64,000 nucleotides of DNA, taken from NCBI RefSeq assembly GCF_029873635.1, contig NC_080423.1:98080397-98144396 (forward strand), given 5' to 3'. How positions within the stretch are numbered: the stretch's first letter is position 1; the number at the start of each line of letters is the position of its first letter. Under the pieces are notes generated by a model. That model saw only the letters and a program-made list of their open reading frames with translations. It searched no databases and was not told where the DNA came from. Positions 61,571 to 64,000 of this stretch are shown piece by piece. This DNA is from Malania oleifera. Its lineage: Eukaryota; Streptophyta; Magnoliopsida; Santalales; Ximeniaceae. Both the position numbers and the translations under genes were made by a program.

Positions 61571-62655
61571 TTGCAAAAAATCCTAGCCACAAGGATCAAT
61601 AGAACCATACCAAAAATCATTGGGCAACATCAGCACACCTTTGTGGCCGGTAGACAGATCATAGATGCAGCCCTTGTTGCTAACGAAGTGTTGGATTCTT
61701 ACCGGAGGGAAAAGAAAAATGGGCGGTGTGCAAGCTTGACATGGAGAAAACCTTTAATCACTTCAACCAGAATTTTCTCCTTTATCTTCTAAGGAAAATG
61801 GGCTTTGGGAAGAGCTGGTGTAGATGGGTCACTCAATTACCTTGGGCTACCTCGTGGCTCCAAACCCAAAGACATAAGAGTGTGGGATCCCATCATTGAA
61901 AAATTCGAAAAAAGGCTGGTAGGATGCAAAAGGAATTTTTTGTCAAAAGGTGGTAGACTCACCCCCATTAAAGCAACTTGACAAATCATCTTGTTTACTT
62001 AATGTCCCTCTTGCCCCTCCCGGCTTCTATTGCCAAGAGACTTTGAGGGAATTTAAAGGAGGTTCCTTTTTTTTTTTTGGGGGAGGGGAGGGGAGGGGGG
62101 GGGGGGGGTGGTCAAGTTCGACCTTGTCAAATTGGGTATGGTCAAACAACCCATTCGTTTAGGAGGCTTGGTTTTGAGATCTCTCAACTTTTTCAACAAA
62201 GCCCTACTTGGAAAATGGTTATGGAGACTCATGATTGAGAAGGAACACCTTTGGTGGGGAATCATTGCTGCGAAATTCGAGCTTGATCCTAGTTATTGGA
62301 CCCCCCAGGCTGGTGAAGGACCACACGGTGTAGGGGTGTCGGACTTCATCATACTTGGGGTGATTTCTTTTTCTCCACTAGATTCCATGTGGGGAATGAG
62401 GGCAACATTTATTTTCGGCATTATGTGTGGCATGACCAGGAGATCCTTAGTGTCTTGTTCCCTGCCATTTATAACCTGGCTTGCGACAAAGATGCCTGCA
62501 TCAGCCAGCGCCTCCAGACCTCAGATCAGGGGCTCTTTTGGAGCATCCCCTTAAAAATGTGGAAGATTGGGGACTCCACCACCTCAGAGACTTCTACAGC
62601 TATCCTTACAACTTCTAGCATCAAAATAGCACAAATCAGCCAGTTTGGACCTTAA
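61571..62655 (+). pseudogene. L1 reverse transcriptase remnant
   Basis: From 61571: ILATRINRTIPKIIGQHQHT, then FVAGRQIIDAALVANEVLDS, the RT block that precedes the palm in plant L1 elements. A deletion removes the catalytic palm. Later pieces such as RSLNFFNKALLGKWLWRLMI (about 62180) and a shifted zinc-binding end near 62870-62930 follow. A T-run/G-run homopolymer (62068-62108) interrupts the sequence. Confidence 0.75.
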
Positions 62656-63306
62656 GAAGGGGGTCTTCACCGTTAGATCCTTTTACAGGAAGCTCTGTCG
62701 TTCGGAGTCTTACCGTATTGGTTTCATTGAACTCAAATTTGGAAGACAGCTTCCCCCACAAAAGTTGCCTTCCTTGCTTGGTAGGCAACTCATGGTAAGA
62801 TCCTGACTTTGGAAAACTTGTAGAAAAGGGGGCTATCTGTCACCAATAGATTTCCCCTTTGCATGGCTGATCCTGAATCAGTTGAGCACATCCTCCTTCA
62901 TTGCTCTTGGACAAAGAATATGTGGAATTTGACTCTGAATTTGATCGGACAATTTGGGGTGAGGAAAAATTTTTGGGGGGGGGGGGGGGGGGGAGAACTC
63001 TGGGCCTGAAGAGGGATTTAGGCAACAAAAAAGAAGAAAAAGGCTATCTCTAATTCCCCCTCAATTTTCTGGTGTGTTTGGAAAAGAGTGTTTAGTAATT
63101 CAACCTTAGTCATCAGACAAGCAAAGGGCAGTGGTTAAAGGTAGTTACTAGCTGGCATAGTGGAAATTTTGTATATGATTTTTAATGTAATCTTTGATTG
63201 TTGTGACACCCTTCAGGGTGGTTGATTTTTTGTAATTCGGGGAGTGGGGGCATTTCCTTGTTTCCTTTTCAATAAATTCCCTTCATATAAAAAAAAAAAA
63301 AAAAAA

Positions 63307-64000
63307 CCTCGATTGCTACACTGCAACTGTTACCATTATGTGGATTGACACCATTTTTGAAAACTTTACTTTTGAAGCAAGTGCAATGTGGAAAGCTATT
63401 GAAACATATTTATTTTTCTTTTATGTTTATAGAATAATGTCCTATCCATTTTTCTTATTCAATATAGGAAAAACAAATCCTTTTAAGTTACAGTTCAACT
63501 TCTAGCCAAGGTCTCAAATTTCAATGCAACTAAAATTTTCAAGATTTTGAAAGTATGAAAATTTTGAAGTTGATGTGTCAATTGATTTTGATTTAAAAAT
63601 GGTGGAAATATATTATAAAAAAATGATGGGATATGTAATAAAACATAGATTGTTTTATGAGACTTAGGAAGCTATTAATAGACATAATAATGCAAGTTTT
63701 AGAATTCAATATTATAAATAAAATATACCAGAGACAGGAATGTGATGCATAATGTGCAATAACTAACTATAGTATAATAATGATATAAAACATATTTGAT
63801 TAATATAAATGAATTCCATAAATCTGTTAAAAATTAATTATTATACATATACATAGAATTTGGACATAGAAGGTCAAATATTGTTTTTTAACTAATGTGA
63901 AAGTTTAATTTTTTTCACATAATTTCAAAATTCTAAAAGCTATCCATGTCCTTGTTATAATAGTATTTGCTTTCAATAAGAAAAGAAGATGAATTGAGAG
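63307..64000. other. AT-rich intronic tail of the window
   Basis: Sequence after the LINE tail with A/T runs, no open frame and no recognisable element or exon. Confidence 0.5.

Larger units (their letters stand above)
55930..63306 (+). mobile_element. Decayed near-full-length L1-type LINE
   Basis: ORF1-like debris (about 55930-59380) is followed by an endonuclease start (MRLLSWNV at 59391 and again at 59690), the endonuclease segment GGDFNMVLYPHERSG near 60440, RT motifs near 61580-61690, a zinc-binding end, a 3' UTR and an A run (about 63290-63306). All frames are broken. A MULE (56828-57716) interrupts the 5' part. The 5' boundary is approximate and no target duplication was found. Confidence 0.7.
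54533..64000 (+). other. Gene 2 intron 2, running off the window
   Basis: From the GTATGA donor to the end of the window I see no acceptor/exon that continues the plastid protein. The sequence 54533-55929 is non-coding without recognised elements. 55930-63306 is L1-derived with a MULE inside. Confidence 0.55.

Noticed and set aside
54533-64000. A third exon of gene 2
   Set aside because: I looked for a phase-2 acceptor followed by plausible coding sequence but found only LINE, MULE and AT-rich DNA.
1-64000. tRNA, rRNA or other structured RNA genes
   Set aside because: The only tRNA-like signals are SINE heads and LTR primer-binding sites; no complete cloverleaf was recognised by eye.

Overview
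The window looks like nuclear DNA of an angiosperm, most likely a woody dicot or magnoliid with large, retrotransposon-rich introns. The evidence is AT-rich non-coding DNA, GT-AG introns from about 100 bases to more than 13 kb, plant LTR retrotransposons primed by initiator tRNA-Met, Au-like SINEs, L1-type and RTE-type LINEs, and two plant genes. The species cannot be named from the sequence.

Gene 1 (+ strand, ATG 2002 to stop 34415) can be assembled into 11 coding exons with consistent splice phases. It predicts a 1694-residue chromatin protein of the AIPP2/PAIPP2 family. The protein has an N-terminal Cys cluster, a complete C4HC3 PHD finger, a SPOC-like AIPP2 domain, and a C-terminal tail with EAR-type repressor motifs and a basic nuclear-localisation patch. 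Two of its introns are giant. Intron 2 (10.3 kb) holds an end-to-end Ty3/Gypsy chromovirus copy and LINE debris. Intron 10 (13.7 kb) holds a nested pile-up: an L1 remnant hit by a Gypsy element, which was hit by a Copia element, which contains a tandem TRIM-like array. A truncated LINE, a second broken Gypsy copy and a SINE fragment are also there.

The intergenic region (about 34.7-43.8 kb) is mostly one large SIRE-like solo LTR, split by a 5.3-kb Copia element. That Copia polyprotein keeps one pol frame but carries many nonsense codons, nearly all TAG.

Gene 2 (+ strand, from ATG 43986) has a TATA-like promoter and a CT-rich leader. Two short exons (43986-44019, 54397-54532) match in phase and encode a probable plastid transit peptide; the rest lies beyond the window. 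Its first intron (10.4 kb) contains a 1.6-kb tandem duplication, an RTE element present in only one duplicate, a SINE, a Tourist-like MITE and an internally deleted L1. Its second intron (at least 9.5 kb) contains a decayed near-full-length L1 and a MULE-type element.

I found no new gene cluster or defence-type system. The points most worth a second look are the nested intronic transposons, the TAG-biased decay of the Copia element, the TRIM-like array, a stop-free 129-nt intron in gene 1, the EAR motif set, and the tandem duplication with an RTE insertion in one copy.
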